DNA of 64,000 bases, taken from contig NZ_NIPR01000061.1 in assembly GCF_002872255.1 (NCBI RefSeq), forward strand, positions 1-64,000, in the 5' to 3' direction. Origin of the DNA: Companilactobacillus nuruki (GTDB lineage Bacteria; Bacillota; Bacilli; Lactobacillales; Lactobacillaceae). This document shows, one piece after another, positions 16,816 to 26,526 of this stretch (the first letter of the stretch is position 1; the number at the start of each line of letters is the position of its first letter). The translations under genes were made by a program, and so were the position numbers. The notes beneath the pieces were generated by a model, which searched no databases, was not told the origin of the DNA, and saw only the letters and a list, made by a program, of their open reading frames with translations.

Positions 16816-18387
16816 TCACTTAACCACCACATCATTAGTTGGAACAAATTCATCAGTAGCCACACGATAATAGGTTGATCCATTAATATAAGCAAAACGA
16901 TCAATTTTCCAGTCAGTGTTGGGAGCTAACGCTCGATTATTTACTGTTTTCCCTTGACTATTAGTAAGATATTGAATTGATTTTCCTGTCCTAACAATTA
17001 AACTTTGATCTTCATAAACATAAACATTGTCAGCCTTAACCCATTCATTTGTAGCTACACGATAATATTTGACGCCACCATAATTCTTGGTTTTATCAAC
17101 TTTCCATGAGGTCCCACTTGCTAAAGCTCGATTGCCTATCTTAGTCTCGTTATTATCATACAAGGTTACTTCAGCAGCTTTAGGAAAAGTGGCAACTAGC
17201 AAATTAGTATCTTGAATGGGATTAACAACACTAGATGAACTACTACCACTGCTGCTTGGCTTAGTTGGTTTACTTGGATTAGTTGGTTCATCTTTAACGT
17301 AATTTACAACCGTTGAACTTGTGGAAGGATCTGGATAATAAACATTCTGAAGTTTATTTAACTCATCTCCAGAATAGTTGGGAATATTAAAGGTTATTGT
17401 TTGAACATCTGGTTTATATCCTTTTATTGAAGGTACATCTACCTCATCTGTATCATCAATATCAACAACTTTATGATCTGATATTTTTCTGGTCTGTTCA
17501 ATACCATCAATTTTATATGTCATGTATTCATTAACAAAGACTTGATTAGACTGTGCAGTCGCTACGGTTATAGGACCTGTCAATACGGCACCATCGTCAT
17601 CTCCCGTATCATTAATAACTGTATCGTCGCTTTCTGAATAATATTTATTTAAAGCAGGATTAAAATAACTATCAGTTTCATAAGTGCTTAAATAAAATGA
17701 TACTCCCTGGGGAATAATTAGTTTCGATAAACTAGTATCTCCTGAGAAAATCATTTGTGTCCCCGCCTCATTACTACCAGATTGTGGCCTAAATATATCT
17801 CCTAATGTTAATGACTCTAGATTACTATCTCCTTGAAACATATAACTTGCGTACTCTATGTTTGAACTCTTCCAAGAGGAAATATCAATTGAAGTCAAAC
17901 TCTCTAGCCCATAAAACATTCCATGTACATTTATAGTATTATCAATATTTAAATTACTCAATCCATCAAAATTAGTAAGATTATCAAACCCTCTGAATAA
18001 AAATGAACTATTTTCAGGAGCCTCAACCCCGGGTTCAATTTTAATACTTTTAACAAGTGCTGATGCGCCTGATTGTTGCTGTTCCAGCATAGAGGAAACA
18101 TTATTGGTATCTTCAGAGTAGACTGCTCCCTTTAATTGACCCGGACCAATCGTTAAAACTCCACTATTTGTGTCTAAAGTTAGATCACAGGTTCCATCTT
18201 TTGCACTAATAATACTACTGCTGGTACTTTTATCACTAAGAGCTGTTTCACCAGTTGATTCGGAATTAATATCAGCCTTTACAGCTTGGATATTATAACC
18301 TCCCCACACAATTATCCCAAAAGATAATATGCTAACAGTGAGCGATTTCTTAGCTAATCTATTATTTAAAAATAAAAATTGTCTCAT
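16816..18387 (-). CDS. BspA-like surface protein with SLAP domains (paralogue)
   Basis: About 523 residues from ATG at 18387. The signal peptide is unusually long, with NRLAKKSLTVSILSFGIIVWGG before an IQAVKA cleavage region. The repeat region is shorter and more degenerate than in the neighbour (FDGLSNLNIDNTINVHGMFYGL, SIDISSWKSSNIEYASYMFQ). A beta-rich domain, a Pro/Ser linker (PSKPTKPSSSGSSSSS) and two SLAP-like units with YYRVATNEWV and YYRVATDEFV follow. The SLAP units are clearly closer to those of the neighbouring protein than the repeat parts are, as expected from tandem duplication with divergence of the exposed domain. Confidence 0.85.
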   Translation of the reverse strand: MRQFLFLNNRLAKKSLTVSILSFGIIVWGGYNIQAVKADINSESTGETALSDKSTSSSIISAKDGTCDLTLDTNSGVLTIGPGQLKGAVYSEDTNNVSSMLEQQQSGASALVKSIKIEPGVEAPENSSFLFRGFDNLTNFDGLSNLNIDNTINVHGMFYGLESLTSIDISSWKSSNIEYASYMFQGDSNLESLTLGDIFRPQSGSNEAGTQMIFSGDTSLSKLIIPQGVSFYLSTYETDSYFNPALNKYYSESDDTVINDTGDDDGAVLTGPITVATAQSNQVFVNEYMTYKIDGIEQTRKISDHKVVDIDDTDEVDVPSIKGYKPDVQTITFNIPNYSGDELNKLQNVYYPDPSTSSTVVNYVKDEPTNPSKPTKPSSSGSSSSSVVNPIQDTNLLVATFPKAAEVTLYDNNETKIGNRALASGTSWKVDKTKNYGGVKYYRVATNEWVKADNVYVYEDQSLIVRTGKSIQYLTNSQGKTVNNRALAPNTDWKIDRFAYINGSTYYRVATDEFVPTNDVVVK

Positions 18388-18510
18388 CTTTAATCCACTT
18401 CTCCCCAATACATTTTTATTATAGCATCTCTATAAATACTCAATAAAAAATAATAATTAAATACAAAATATATTATTATTTATGAATATTAAATATAGAT
18501 TTTCCTGTCT

Positions 18511-18561
18511 AAGATAAAAAGAACTAGTAATCATATTTTGATTACTAGTTCTTTTTATCTT
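18511..18561 (-). terminator. Perfect 23-bp inverted repeat terminator
   Basis: Arms 18511-18533 and 18539-18561 pair without a mismatch around a 5-nt loop (TATTT). The arms end in AAAAAGAAC / GTTCTTTTT, so it can terminate in both directions. It follows the small membrane protein gene. Confidence 0.85.
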
Positions 18562-18660
18562 AATATTTGAATGAAGTCATTTTTCCTTACAAAGAATCAG
18601 TTATCTAACCTTTATGATGCAATTCACGGATAAACAATTTTGATTTCTAGTAAGAATACA

Positions 18661-18846
18661 TTAATCTATAAACTTAAAAGTATGTTTCTTTGCTAGCTTA
18701 TCCTCTGAATAAACTGCGAAAGCGATTGCTGCCAAAGCCACGGCAGGAATGGTGTATCGGCTTTGTAAAACGAATAACATCATTAATAATATAGCTAACA
18801 CCGCCATTACTGCTACTTTCATGAATTTTACGTTTCTTGTTGTCAT
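18661..18846 (-). CDS. Small membrane protein, 61 residues
   Basis: ATG at 18846 with AAGGGGTGG five bases upstream; a GTG nine bases earlier overlaps the ribosome site. Two adjacent hydrophobic segments (VAVMAVLAILLMMLFVL and IPAVALAAIAFAVY) form a probable helical hairpin with a basic N-terminus and an acidic-to-basic C-terminus (SEDKLAKKHTFKF). I do not recognise a family. It stands alone between the surface protein genes and phosphoketolase. Confidence 0.7.
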   Translation of the reverse strand: MTTRNVKFMKVAVMAVLAILLMMLFVLQSRYTIPAVALAAIAFAVYSEDKLAKKHTFKFID

Positions 18847-19210
18847 AACATCCACCCCTTATGTGATTTCTTCTTTTTCCATAGACGATAATAGCATGCT
18901 AAAAACTCTTTTACAACCCGCCATATCAACGTTTGAACCACATTTAAGATTTTATTTTTTTTCTTCTAATAATAACCATCAATATCTTAAAATCAACCTT
19001 TACTGGCAGTAGGGATTTTAAAAATAATCAAATTTTTCTAAAATAAAAATTAGTATTTCTTAGAAATAAACTTATACAATTATTTTTTAACTTATTTTGC
19101 TCGTAAAGCCTATTATATCGGTCTTGATAGACATTTGTTTATGCTAATTGAACATATATATTTTAGTTAAATTTGATTACTATATTTTTTTGGTTTCAAA
19201 CCATGTATTC
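18847..19210. other. AT-rich non-coding gap
   Basis: About 360 bp, very AT-rich, holding the promoter region of the small membrane protein. I see no credible ORF, RNA gene or repeat. Confidence 0.4.
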
Positions 19211-19256
19211 AAAAAATCCGTTCTAATAACTACCTAAATAGTTATTAGAACGGATC
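19211..19256 (-). terminator. Intrinsic terminator of phosphoketolase
   Basis: Stem ATCCGTTCTAATAACTA / TAGTTATTAGAACGGAT, followed on the minus strand by a six-T run. Confidence 0.85.
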
Positions 19257-19276
19257 TTCTTATTACTCACAAATTA

Positions 19277-21625
19277 TTACCACTTCCAGTTATTAACTTC
19301 TGGAAGATCATCACCATATTCACGAATATATTTATTATGTTTATTAACCATTGCTTCCATTTCATCAGCAAAGTCACTAGCTGCGTCACCTTGAACGGCA
19401 ACTGCAGCTTCTTCAGCTAAATGGAAACGATCCATTTCATTAACTACACGCATATCAAATGGAGTTGTAATATCACCATTTTCACGATAGCCATGAACGT
19501 ATAGATTATGATTATCACGATCAAAGAAGATATCTTTAATAATATCTTCAAAACCATGAAAAGCGAATAGAACTGGTCTATCAACTGTGAAGATCTCATT
19601 AAATTCTGAATCCGTTAAACCACGAGGGTCAACTTTTGGTGATCTTAATTTCAATAGGTCCATCACATTAACGAACCTAATTTTAAGCTCTGGTTTTTCT
19701 TTTCTCAAAATACTTATAGCAGCAAGTGCTTCAAGGTTTGGCTCAGTACCAGCAGCGGCAATCACAATATCAGGATCGCCGTTGTCGTTTGATGCCCAAT
19801 CAATTACCTTATAGCCTTTCTCAGCCATTTCCTCTCCTTCTTCAATTGAGTAGAATTGAGGTCTTAATTGTTTAGATGTTACCAATAGATTAATCTTCTC
19901 TTGGTCATCCAAAATCTTAGGCATAACTGCTAATAATGAATTTGTATCAGCTGGGAAATATTCACGAATATATTCTGGCTTCTTTTCAGCCAAATGTGTA
20001 ATGATACCAGGATCTTGATGAGTATAACCATTATGATCTTGTTGGAAGGCAGTTGATGTAGCAATCACATTTAGTGATGGATACTTCTTTCTCCAACCTA
20101 ACTCATTAGCCTTTCTTAACCACTTGAAGTGTTGTGTCAACATTGAATCGACTACTCTCAAGAATGCTTCGTAACTAGCGAAGATACCATGACGTCCTGT
20201 CAAAGTATAACCTTCGTTGAATCCCTCAGCCTGATGCTCAGACAATTGAGAATCAATGATACGGCCAGCAGGTGCTTCATATTGATCATTTGGCTCATGG
20301 ACCGATTCCATCCATTGGCGAGGACTAGCATCAAATGCTCCATACAAACGGTTTGACATTGTTTCATCAGGTCCAAACAATCTAAAGTTAGTTGGATTAT
20401 CTTTAATGATGCCGTTCAAGTACTTACCAAGCTCGATCATATCTTGAGCAGTCTTTTCACCAGGTCTATCGAATTTTAGGGCATAATTCTTATAATCTGG
20501 TAACTTAAGAGCCCTTGGATCTACTCCACCATTAACAATTGGATTCATAGCCATTCTAGCTTGACCCTTAGGTGCAATAGCAGCAATTTCACTCTTTAAT
20601 TCGCCATTCTCATCAAACAATTCATCTGGTTTGTATGATTCCATCCATTCAACCAATTTGTCAGCATGTTGCATGTCATTTTGATCAACCGGAATTGGAA
20701 TTTGATGGGCTCTGAATGAGCCTTCAATAGGTTCACCATCCCAAGTCTTAGGACCAGTCCAGCCCTTAGGAGCACGGAAAATAATTACTGGCCACTTAGG
20801 CATCTTAGCTTCTGATGCTGGATGCTTCCTAGCTTCTGTTTGAATGGCTTGAATCTTTTCGATTGCACTATCAACAGTCTTAGCCATTTCTGGATGCATC
20901 TTTTGAGGATCTGTACCTTCAACAAACATTGGGTCCCAACCCATACCTTCAAAATACTTAGTTAAATCTTCATCACTTTTACGTGACAAAATAGTAGGAT
21001 TAGAGATCTTGAAACCATTCAAATTAAGAATTGGTAAAACGGCACCATCATTAACAGGGTTAATAAATGTATTTGAGAACCATGAAGCAGCCAATGGGCC
21101 AGTTTCTGATTCACCATCTCCAATTACAACTGCAGCAATTTCATCAGGATTATCTAGGATTGCTCCAACACCATGGGATAGAGAATAACCTAGTTCTCCA
21201 CCTTCATGCATTGATCCCGGAGTTTCAGGGGCCGCATGAGAAGCTACACCACCAGGGAATGAAAATTGTTTGAACAGCTTTTGCATACCCTTTGTATCCT
21301 GAGTAATCTCTGGATAGATTTCAGTATAACTACCATCAAGATATGAATTTGAAACCATTACTTGCCCACCATGACCTGGGCCTTCAATATAAAACATCTT
21401 CAAGCCATATTTATTAATGGCACGATTTAAATGAGCATAAATAAAGTTTTGACCAGCAATAGTTCCCCAATGTCCAATTGGATGAACTTTAACGTCACTA
21501 GCTTTTAATTCACGTCTTAATAAAGGATTATCTTTTAAGTAAAGTTGACCAACAGAAACATAGTTAGCTGCTTGCCAATATTTATCTACTAAATTTAAGT
21601 ATTCTTTTGATGAGTAATCTGTCAT
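19277..21625 (-). CDS. xfp: Xylulose-5-phosphate/fructose-6-phosphate phosphoketolase
   Basis: 782 residues from ATG at 21625 (AAGGAG ten bases upstream; a GTG three codons earlier is too near the site). A thiamine-diphosphate enzyme that splits xylulose-5-P (and often fructose-6-P) with phosphate into acetyl-P plus a triose-P (or erythrose-4-P); it is the key step of heterolactic sugar use. Family marks: [39 protein letters not shown] (thiamine-PP/Mg binding) and [14 protein letters not shown]. It probably responds to the adjacent GntR regulator, since a TTGGAACGCACCAA site lies 75 bp before the start and again upstream of the regulator gene. Confidence 0.96.
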   Translation of the reverse strand: MTDYSSKEYLNLVDKYWQAANYVSVGQLYLKDNPLLRRELKASDVKVHPIGHWGTIAGQNFIYAHLNRAINKYGLKMFYIEGPGHGGQVMVSNSYLDGSYTEIYPEITQDTKGMQKLFKQFSFPGGVASHAAPETPGSMHEGGELGYSLSHGVGAILDNPDEIAAVVIGDGESETGPLAASWFSNTFINPVNDGAVLPILNLNGFKISNPTILSRKSDEDLTKYFEGMGWDPMFVEGTDPQKMHPEMAKTVDSAIEKIQAIQTEARKHPASEAKMPKWPVIIFRAPKGWTGPKTWDGEPIEGSFRAHQIPIPVDQNDMQHADKLVEWMESYKPDELFDENGELKSEIAAIAPKGQARMAMNPIVNGGVDPRALKLPDYKNYALKFDRPGEKTAQDMIELGKYLNGIIKDNPTNFRLFGPDETMSNRLYGAFDASPRQWMESVHEPNDQYEAPAGRIIDSQLSEHQAEGFNEGYTLTGRHGIFASYEAFLRVVDSMLTQHFKWLRKANELGWRKKYPSLNVIATSTAFQQDHNGYTHQDPGIITHLAEKKPEYIREYFPADTNSLLAVMPKILDDQEKINLLVTSKQLRPQFYSIEEGEEMAEKGYKVIDWASNDNGDPDIVIAAAGTEPNLEALAAISILRKEKPELKIRFVNVMDLLKLRSPKVDPRGLTDSEFNEIFTVDRPVLFAFHGFEDIIKDIFFDRDNHNLYVHGYRENGDITTPFDMRVVNEMDRFHLAEEAAVAVQGDAASDFADEMEAMVNKHNKYIREYGDDLPEVNNWKW

Positions 21626-21699
21626 TACCAGCACACTCCTTATGTATTTACAATTGTTATGATAACTAGGTTAAAGCAAAAAGTCAACCATTTAGTTAA

Positions 21700-21713
21700 T
21701 TGGAACGCACCAA
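21700..21713. promoter_or_regulatory. Putative GntR operator upstream of xfp
   Basis: TTGGAACGCACCAA, an imperfect 14-bp palindrome (TTGG...CCAA) in the xfp promoter region. The first 13 bases are identical to those at 22476-22488. Confidence 0.6.
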
Positions 21714-21726
21714 TTTTTGAAAGCTC

Positions 21727-22455
21727 TTACTTATTTGCTAAATCAACAAATGAATCGTATTTAAAATACTTATAATGGAGTTTCATTGTTGAGAATTCAA
21801 ATGGGGTTCCATCGTCTAAGAAGAAGATTCCTTCCATTAATCCCACCGGTTCATTCTCAGCTAGATGCAACAATTCCTTGCTTTCTTCATCAGAGGGTTC
21901 AGCAGAAATATTCAAATAAGTTTTGTTAACTTCTTTTCCTAACTCCGACTCTACATAATTGAAGATCGATTCGGAAGCAATTTGCTCAGACAATTCTGGA
22001 GCCAGTTTGATTGGAATGTATCCCGTTTCAATCATAAACGGTACATTATCTAGCGAACGCAAACGTTTGAACGCATATACAAATTCAGTTGGTTTCAAAA
22101 AAAGATTATCTTGTAAATCTTTATTTGGATGTTCAACATCAAAGCTCAAAACCTTAACACCTGGTTTCTGACCATTTGAATTAAAACTATCAGTAATACC
22201 TAAGTTTTTACCGCTGTAATTAAATGAAGAGCCTTGCTTTAAATATAGTGGATTTACGAATGTACCTGATCCACGCTTCTTAAAAATAATTCCTTGATCA
22301 GCCATCAAACCTAAGGCGCGCTTGATAGAACTACGACTTACCTTATAACTTTCAGCTAGTGACCTTTCGTCCGGCAAACGCATATCAGAAAACTCGCCCG
22401 AATCAATTGATTTCTTTAGTGAAGTAATAATTTTTTGATAAACTAAGTCAGCCAT
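21727..22455 (-). CDS. GntR/HutC family regulator (UTRA effector domain)
   Basis: 242 residues. Residues 1-70 form the GntR winged helix (MRLPDERSLAESYKVSRSSIKRALGLMADQGIIFKKRGSGTFV). The remainder is a UTRA ligand domain, with FMIETGYIPIKLAPEL and FEFSTMKLHYKYFKY characteristic of sugar-phosphate or metabolite sensors. It is directly upstream of xfp with its own promoter. Identical sites upstream of both genes suggest that it regulates itself and xfp. The effector is unknown; a pentose- or hexose-phosphate would fit. Confidence 0.9.
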   Translation of the reverse strand: MADLVYQKIITSLKKSIDSGEFSDMRLPDERSLAESYKVSRSSIKRALGLMADQGIIFKKRGSGTFVNPLYLKQGSSFNYSGKNLGITDSFNSNGQKPGVKVLSFDVEHPNKDLQDNLFLKPTEFVYAFKRLRSLDNVPFMIETGYIPIKLAPELSEQIASESIFNYVESELGKEVNKTYLNISAEPSDEESKELLHLAENEPVGLMEGIFFLDDGTPFEFSTMKLHYKYFKYDSFVDLANK

Positions 22456-22475
22456 TATATTTCCTCATTTCATAA

Positions 22476-22489
22476 TTGGAACGCACCAT
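22476..22489. promoter_or_regulatory. Putative GntR operator upstream of gntR
   Basis: TTGGAACGCACCAT, 21 bp before the regulator start codon. It differs from the xfp-proximal site only in the last base. Confidence 0.6.
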
Positions 22490-22552
22490 TTATTTATATG
22501 GTGATTATCTTTGTATTTAATTATATCTTATAACAGATTGTACTTAGATACC

Positions 22553-22586
22553 AAAAAAAAAGTGGTATCCAATATTGGATATCACT
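22553..22586 (-). terminator. Intrinsic terminator of choloylglycine hydrolase gene
   Basis: AGTGGTATCCAATATTGGATATCACT hairpin region (22561-22586), followed on the minus strand by nine T. Confidence 0.8.
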
Positions 22587-22596
22587 CATGGTTTTT

Positions 22597-23586
22597 TTAA
22601 TTTAGATTTGTGAACTCTTGGTTAGGAACCACTTCAAATTCTTTTGGTTCTTTTTGATTTTTGATCAAATCATCTGTCATTTCAACAGCATATACTTTTC
22701 TATTAGCATAAGGAACAAAATACATCATCTTGTTGGTCATGTCTAAAACTGTCTGATATTGAGTATAACTTGGTTCACCATTCTCTTTAATATTGACTCC
22801 ACGTGGAATCGTAACACTATCTAGCATATGTAGAATAGTGTTAACGGCCTCTTTAGCATTTTCTGGATCTTCAGTAACCTCACGAATAAAGGCTGTTCTG
22901 ATAAATCTATCTACCGCAGTATATCCACCTGGTAATCTGTAAGTTCCATTTTGTCCGGTTGGAGTAATTTCTTCTTTACCAAACTTCTTACTACCGAAAT
23001 TGGTTGTCTGTGCGCCTAGATAATTAGCCAGATTGGTTTTATGCCAGTCATAATCAGGGGTATTAGTCATAACGCCAATCTTATCTTCTTCAAGAACCAA
23101 ACCATTTCCTTCTGGTTCCAAAATATAGGTAGCACCTGTAGTATCACTGAAAATAAAGTGCAATGGTTGATTTTGTCCCATTACTCCTCTATTTGATTCA
23201 ATTAAATGAACGTTCTTAAGGTTCTCCTTCAAGTCAGCAATAGACTTATTATTACCCAAAGCCCATAGGATAAATTCTTCAGCAACCAAATTGATGGCTC
23301 CTTCAGTAGGTTCTTTATCATATTTAGCATCATGTGAAAAATAAAGTTCTGCCGCTGATAAACCGCATTCGTTAAAACCATCGGCTACCATATAATTATT
23401 TCCATACTTAGCACCAGTTCCCATAATCGCATAATCACTAGTATAAGTTTTCTTATCATATGAAGAGATCCATTGATATGATTCTGGTAAAAATGTTGGA
23501 CGACCATTCAATTCAAAGGCAAAATCCATTGTTCTTGCCAAAAATTTTGAACCATCCAAAGCTTCTAAACTAAGACTTGTACACAT
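22597..23586 (-). CDS. Choloylglycine hydrolase family protein (bile salt hydrolase / penicillin V acylase-like)
   Basis: 329 residues, Ntn-hydrolase fold. Met removal exposes Cys2 (MCTSLSLEALDGSKFLAR). The other family residues are present: RTMDF (Arg18, Asp21), NECGLSAAELYF, TNTPDYDWHKTNL and RFIRTAFIREV. These enzymes cleave linear amide bonds in conjugated bile salts, penicillin V or N-acyl homoserine lactones. The two groups cannot be split safely by eye; a host-adapted bile role is less obvious in a plant- or food-type organism. It is monocistronic, with its own terminator. Confidence 0.88.
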   Translation of the reverse strand: MCTSLSLEALDGSKFLARTMDFAFELNGRPTFLPESYQWISSYDKKTYTSDYAIMGTGAKYGNNYMVADGFNECGLSAAELYFSHDAKYDKEPTEGAINLVAEEFILWALGNNKSIADLKENLKNVHLIESNRGVMGQNQPLHFIFSDTTGATYILEPEGNGLVLEEDKIGVMTNTPDYDWHKTNLANYLGAQTTNFGSKKFGKEEITPTGQNGTYRLPGGYTAVDRFIRTAFIREVTEDPENAKEAVNTILHMLDSVTIPRGVNIKENGEPSYTQYQTVLDMTNKMMYFVPYANRKVYAVEMTDDLIKNQKEPKEFEVVPNQEFTNLN

Positions 23587-23746
23587 TTATTTATACTTCC
23601 TTCCAAAATTCAACAGGTATCATTAATTTAATTATTCTCTACATTTGTACCATAATCAAGAATTTTTATTTATGGATTTTAATAATATGCATCTCATTTA
23701 TAATGTGATAAAGTCTATTTGAAATATAAATGATGGAGGTTACCTG

Positions 23747-24691
23747 ATGACAATTGATATAAAAAAAGCTCAAGATGTTTATAAGGATGCAGGTGAAAGT
23801 GTAATTTTTACAACTCTGATGTTAAATCATAACGATCAATCAACCGAAAAAGAAACCATTGCTGAATTCGCCGATATGTCTAATTCTATTATCAATAGTA
23901 TGCGTATTCGTGACCCGGAAGCTCAAGCACACATTGCTTGGGGATTTGGATCAAGTGCTTGGGATTATCTGTTCCCTGATGCTCCAAAACCAAAAGAACT
24001 AGAAACTTTCAAAGCAATCAAAGGACCAAAATATACAGCAGTTTCCACTCCTGGCGATATCTTTATTCATGTTCGTGCAAACAAGATGGCTGTTTGTTAC
24101 GAAATAATGGATCAATTTATGGAAATACTGCGCCCAATAACTCGTGTTGAAGATGAAACGCACGGTTTCAGATATATTGAAGGACGTGCAATTATTGGAT
24201 TTATTGACGGAACCGAAAATCCTGCTGGAATAGAATCCATGGATTATACTTTAATCGATGATAATCAAGACCCCGAGTTTGTTAATGGTTCGTATGCCTT
24301 TGCACAAAAATATACCCACAATATGGCAGCTTGGAAAAACTTAAACACAGAAGACCAAGAGAAAGCGATCGGCAGACATAAATTTTCTGATCGAGAGTTA
24401 GATGATGACGAAAAATTACCTAATGCCCATAATGTTGCTTCAAAAGATGAAGAAGGCGGGACTGAACATAAGATTGTTCGGATGAATGTTCCTTTTTCTG
24501 ACCCTGCTAAAAATATTACTGGTACTTACTTCATTGGATATTCTAAGGAGTTCGCAATTACTAATCGTATGCTAACAAATATGTTTACTAAGAGCGATCG
24601 CCTTTTAGATTTTAGTACACCTGTTACTGGTAACTTATTCTTTATTCCTTCTAAAATTACTTTGGGGAAGATTGCTGAAGGTGAATACTAG
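23747..24691 (+). CDS. Dye-decolourising (DyP-type) heme peroxidase
   Basis: 314 residues. It holds GFIDGTENPAG (the GxxDG motif with the catalytic Asp, about residue 150), IGRHKFSDREL, and EHKIVRMNVPF with the proximal His and distal Arg region. These enzymes use hydrogen peroxide with a b-type heme. No signal peptide or Tat motif is seen, so it is cytosolic. GGAGG precedes the ATG. It is monocistronic and converges on a tiny membrane protein gene across a shared terminator. Confidence 0.92.
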   Translation: MTIDIKKAQDVYKDAGESVIFTTLMLNHNDQSTEKETIAEFADMSNSIINSMRIRDPEAQAHIAWGFGSSAWDYLFPDAPKPKELETFKAIKGPKYTAVSTPGDIFIHVRANKMAVCYEIMDQFMEILRPITRVEDETHGFRYIEGRAIIGFIDGTENPAGIESMDYTLIDDNQDPEFVNGSYAFAQKYTHNMAAWKNLNTEDQEKAIGRHKFSDRELDDDEKLPNAHNVASKDEEGGTEHKIVRMNVPFSDPAKNITGTYFIGYSKEFAITNRMLTNMFTKSDRLLDFSTPVTGNLFFIPSKITLGKIAEGEY

Positions 24692-24734
24692 GTAGTGTTT
24701 CTTGTGAAACAATGTGTAACTATTTGATTATATA

Positions 24735-24768
24735 AAAAAGGTTTCGACAATATTGTCGAAACCTTTTT
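24735..24768. terminator. Bidirectional terminator
   Basis: AAAAGGTTTCGACAAT / ATTGTCGAAACCTTTT perfect palindromic hairpin between converging genes. It overlaps the stop of the minus-strand small protein by two bases. Confidence 0.85.
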
Positions 24769-24949
24769 AATTTTTCACTTTATTAACTCGCCACAAATCT
24801 TTAACAAACAGCAATGACAAAAGAAACATCAAAAATCCTGAGAATACTAAAGAAATTCTTCCAAAGAAGAATCCGGGATCAACGGTCATTTCAATAACAC
24901 TAACAACCATTGAAATCAAAACCAAAAAAGATGTACGTTTCAAAATCAT
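24767..24949 (-). CDS. Small membrane protein, 60 residues
   Basis: Two hydrophobic segments (FLVLISMVVSVIEMTV and ISLVFSGFLMFLLSLLFV) separated by a short DPGFFFGR turn, with a basic tail (WRVNKVKN). GGAGGGG lies upstream of the ATG. I know no family. It is followed upstream on the same strand by an even smaller membrane protein gene, so the two may form a pair. Confidence 0.65.
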   Translation of the reverse strand: MILKRTSFLVLISMVVSVIEMTVDPGFFFGRISLVFSGFLMFLLSLLFVKDLWRVNKVKN

Positions 24950-25011
24950 GGAAATCCCCTCCCCTTTTGATTAGAAAAAATTATATCAATTTTATTTCGA
25001 TTTTACATCAA

Positions 25012-25164
25012 TTATTTGGGGAAAATGATAAATATTCCGACAAAGAAAATAATCACTCCCACTGTTAAAACAAGATAATATACCAATTCTTTCTTTGCTT
25101 TGAAAGACACCGTCATAATAGCGATGCCTAAGATGAACATTAAAATTGATAAAATTATTTGCAT
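25012..25164 (-). CDS. Very small membrane protein, 50 residues
   Basis: Start ATG at 25164 with GAGGGAG upstream, stop at 25012. It encodes two hydrophobic helices (MQIILSILMFILGIAIM and VYYLVLTVGVIIFFVGIFII) joined by a basic linker FKAKKE, and ends IFPK. The clear hairpin topology, basic loop and good ribosome site argue for a real gene despite its size. It lies 62 bp upstream of the 60-residue membrane protein gene on the same strand. Function unknown. Confidence 0.6.
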   Translation of the reverse strand: MQIILSILMFILGIAIMTVSFKAKKELVYYLVLTVGVIIFFVGIFIIFPK

Positions 25165-25354
25165 TTATTATTCTCCCTCATGTTGATATTTAGTATACTT
25201 AGGTTACAATACATTATGCTATTTATAAAAATAATTTTTTTGAAAATTAACTTTTAGAAACTTATTTAACAAATTTTGTATAATTATCTTTTTTAACCGT
25301 ACTTTTATCTTTATACTAGATAAGGTACTTCTTTTATTTATAGGGGAAACGTAA

Positions 25355-26464
25355 ATGAACGTATTAAAACGTGTATTTTCAGACAGAGTGTTATGGATAG
25401 CTGGGGCAGCAGCTATCCTAACATCTATCTTCATCAGTCCACCACAATTGATGGACATTAATTGGAAGACACTTGCTTCAATATTGTCTATGATGATTAT
25501 AATCCAAATTTATGACTATTTGGACTTTCTAAAATATTATGCAGCTTATATGACACATAAAGCTAAGAATACACGGCAAATGATTTTTATGTTGGCCGCT
25601 TTGTCATTCTTTGGCGCTATGTTTTTAACTAATGATGTTACAATTTTAACCTTAGTTCCGCTGTTTTATCAACTTTCCAGACATATAAAGGTAAATCCGA
25701 TTTTCCCGGTCATTATAATTGCAATGGCTGCCAACTTAGGAAGTATCTTTACCCCGTTTGGAAATACTCACAATTTATTCCTTTTGACACATTTTAATTT
25801 AGGAATAAAACAATTCTTTATTATGTCTACGCCAATTACTATTATTACTTTTATAGCAGTTTTCTTATTAACTCGATTCTTTCCAAAAGATCCAATCGAA
25901 TTAACTGAGTTACCTGCCGTTGAGTTAAACATTCCTAGTTTGACTCTAACGGTTGCTGTTACAATCGTCATCTTTCTTGGTGTTTTCTCTGTTATTCCAA
26001 TGTGGGGTTCACTTATTGCAGCGCTATTACTAGTAATTTTCATTAATCCACATATTCTTGCATCAGTTGATTATTCAATTGTTCTTATCTTCATGTGTTT
26101 CTTTATTGCCGTTGGTAATATTAATCGTGAACCGGCAATTGTTAACAATTTGCATCAATTCTTGCAAACAAGGACTAGCACATATTTAACATCAATTATT
26201 ACTAGTCAATTTATCAGTAATGTTCCAACTACTATCTTAGTTTCCAAATTTTCTAAATATGTTCATGCTATTTTCTTAGGTACGAATATTGGTGGACTTG
26301 GTACTGTTGTAGGTTCCCTTGCTAATCTCTTAGCTTTCAAGCAATATCGATTCTTCTTTAAAAAGAATCCCGGAAAATATTTATTGTATTTCACAATAAT
26401 TAATTTTGCTATGTTGATTATCATTGGTACGATCGGATTCTTCTTAATAGATTTCGGTCTTTAA
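25355..26464 (+). CDS. Anion permease-like transporter (SLC13/ArsB superfamily)
   Basis: 369 residues with about ten membrane segments. FLTNDVTILTLVPLFYQL and AANLGSIFTPFGNTHNLFLL are the conserved hairpin/NTHN-like regions of the ion transporter superfamily (DASS, ArsB, NhaD). SNVPTTILVSKFS and TNIGGLGTVVGSLANLLAFKQY form the second repeat. It carries an anion or dicarboxylate across the membrane; the substrate is not defined. It is monocistronic, with GGGGAAA upstream of the ATG and a terminator at the end. Confidence 0.85.
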   Translation: MNVLKRVFSDRVLWIAGAAAILTSIFISPPQLMDINWKTLASILSMMIIIQIYDYLDFLKYYAAYMTHKAKNTRQMIFMLAALSFFGAMFLTNDVTILTLVPLFYQLSRHIKVNPIFPVIIIAMAANLGSIFTPFGNTHNLFLLTHFNLGIKQFFIMSTPITIITFIAVFLLTRFFPKDPIELTELPAVELNIPSLTLTVAVTIVIFLGVFSVIPMWGSLIAALLLVIFINPHILASVDYSIVLIFMCFFIAVGNINREPAIVNNLHQFLQTRTSTYLTSIITSQFISNVPTTILVSKFSKYVHAIFLGTNIGGLGTVVGSLANLLAFKQYRFFFKKNPGKYLLYFTIINFAMLIIIGTIGFFLIDFGL

Positions 26465-26478
26465 ATTTGAATATAAAC

Positions 26479-26520
26479 AAAAAAGTCACTTAATTCAAAA
26501 TATGAATTAGGTGACTTTTT
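26479..26520. terminator. Bidirectional terminator
   Basis: AAAAAGTCACTTAATTCA / TGAATTAGGTGACTTTTT hairpin between converging genes. Confidence 0.85.
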
Positions 26521-26526
26521 TGTATT

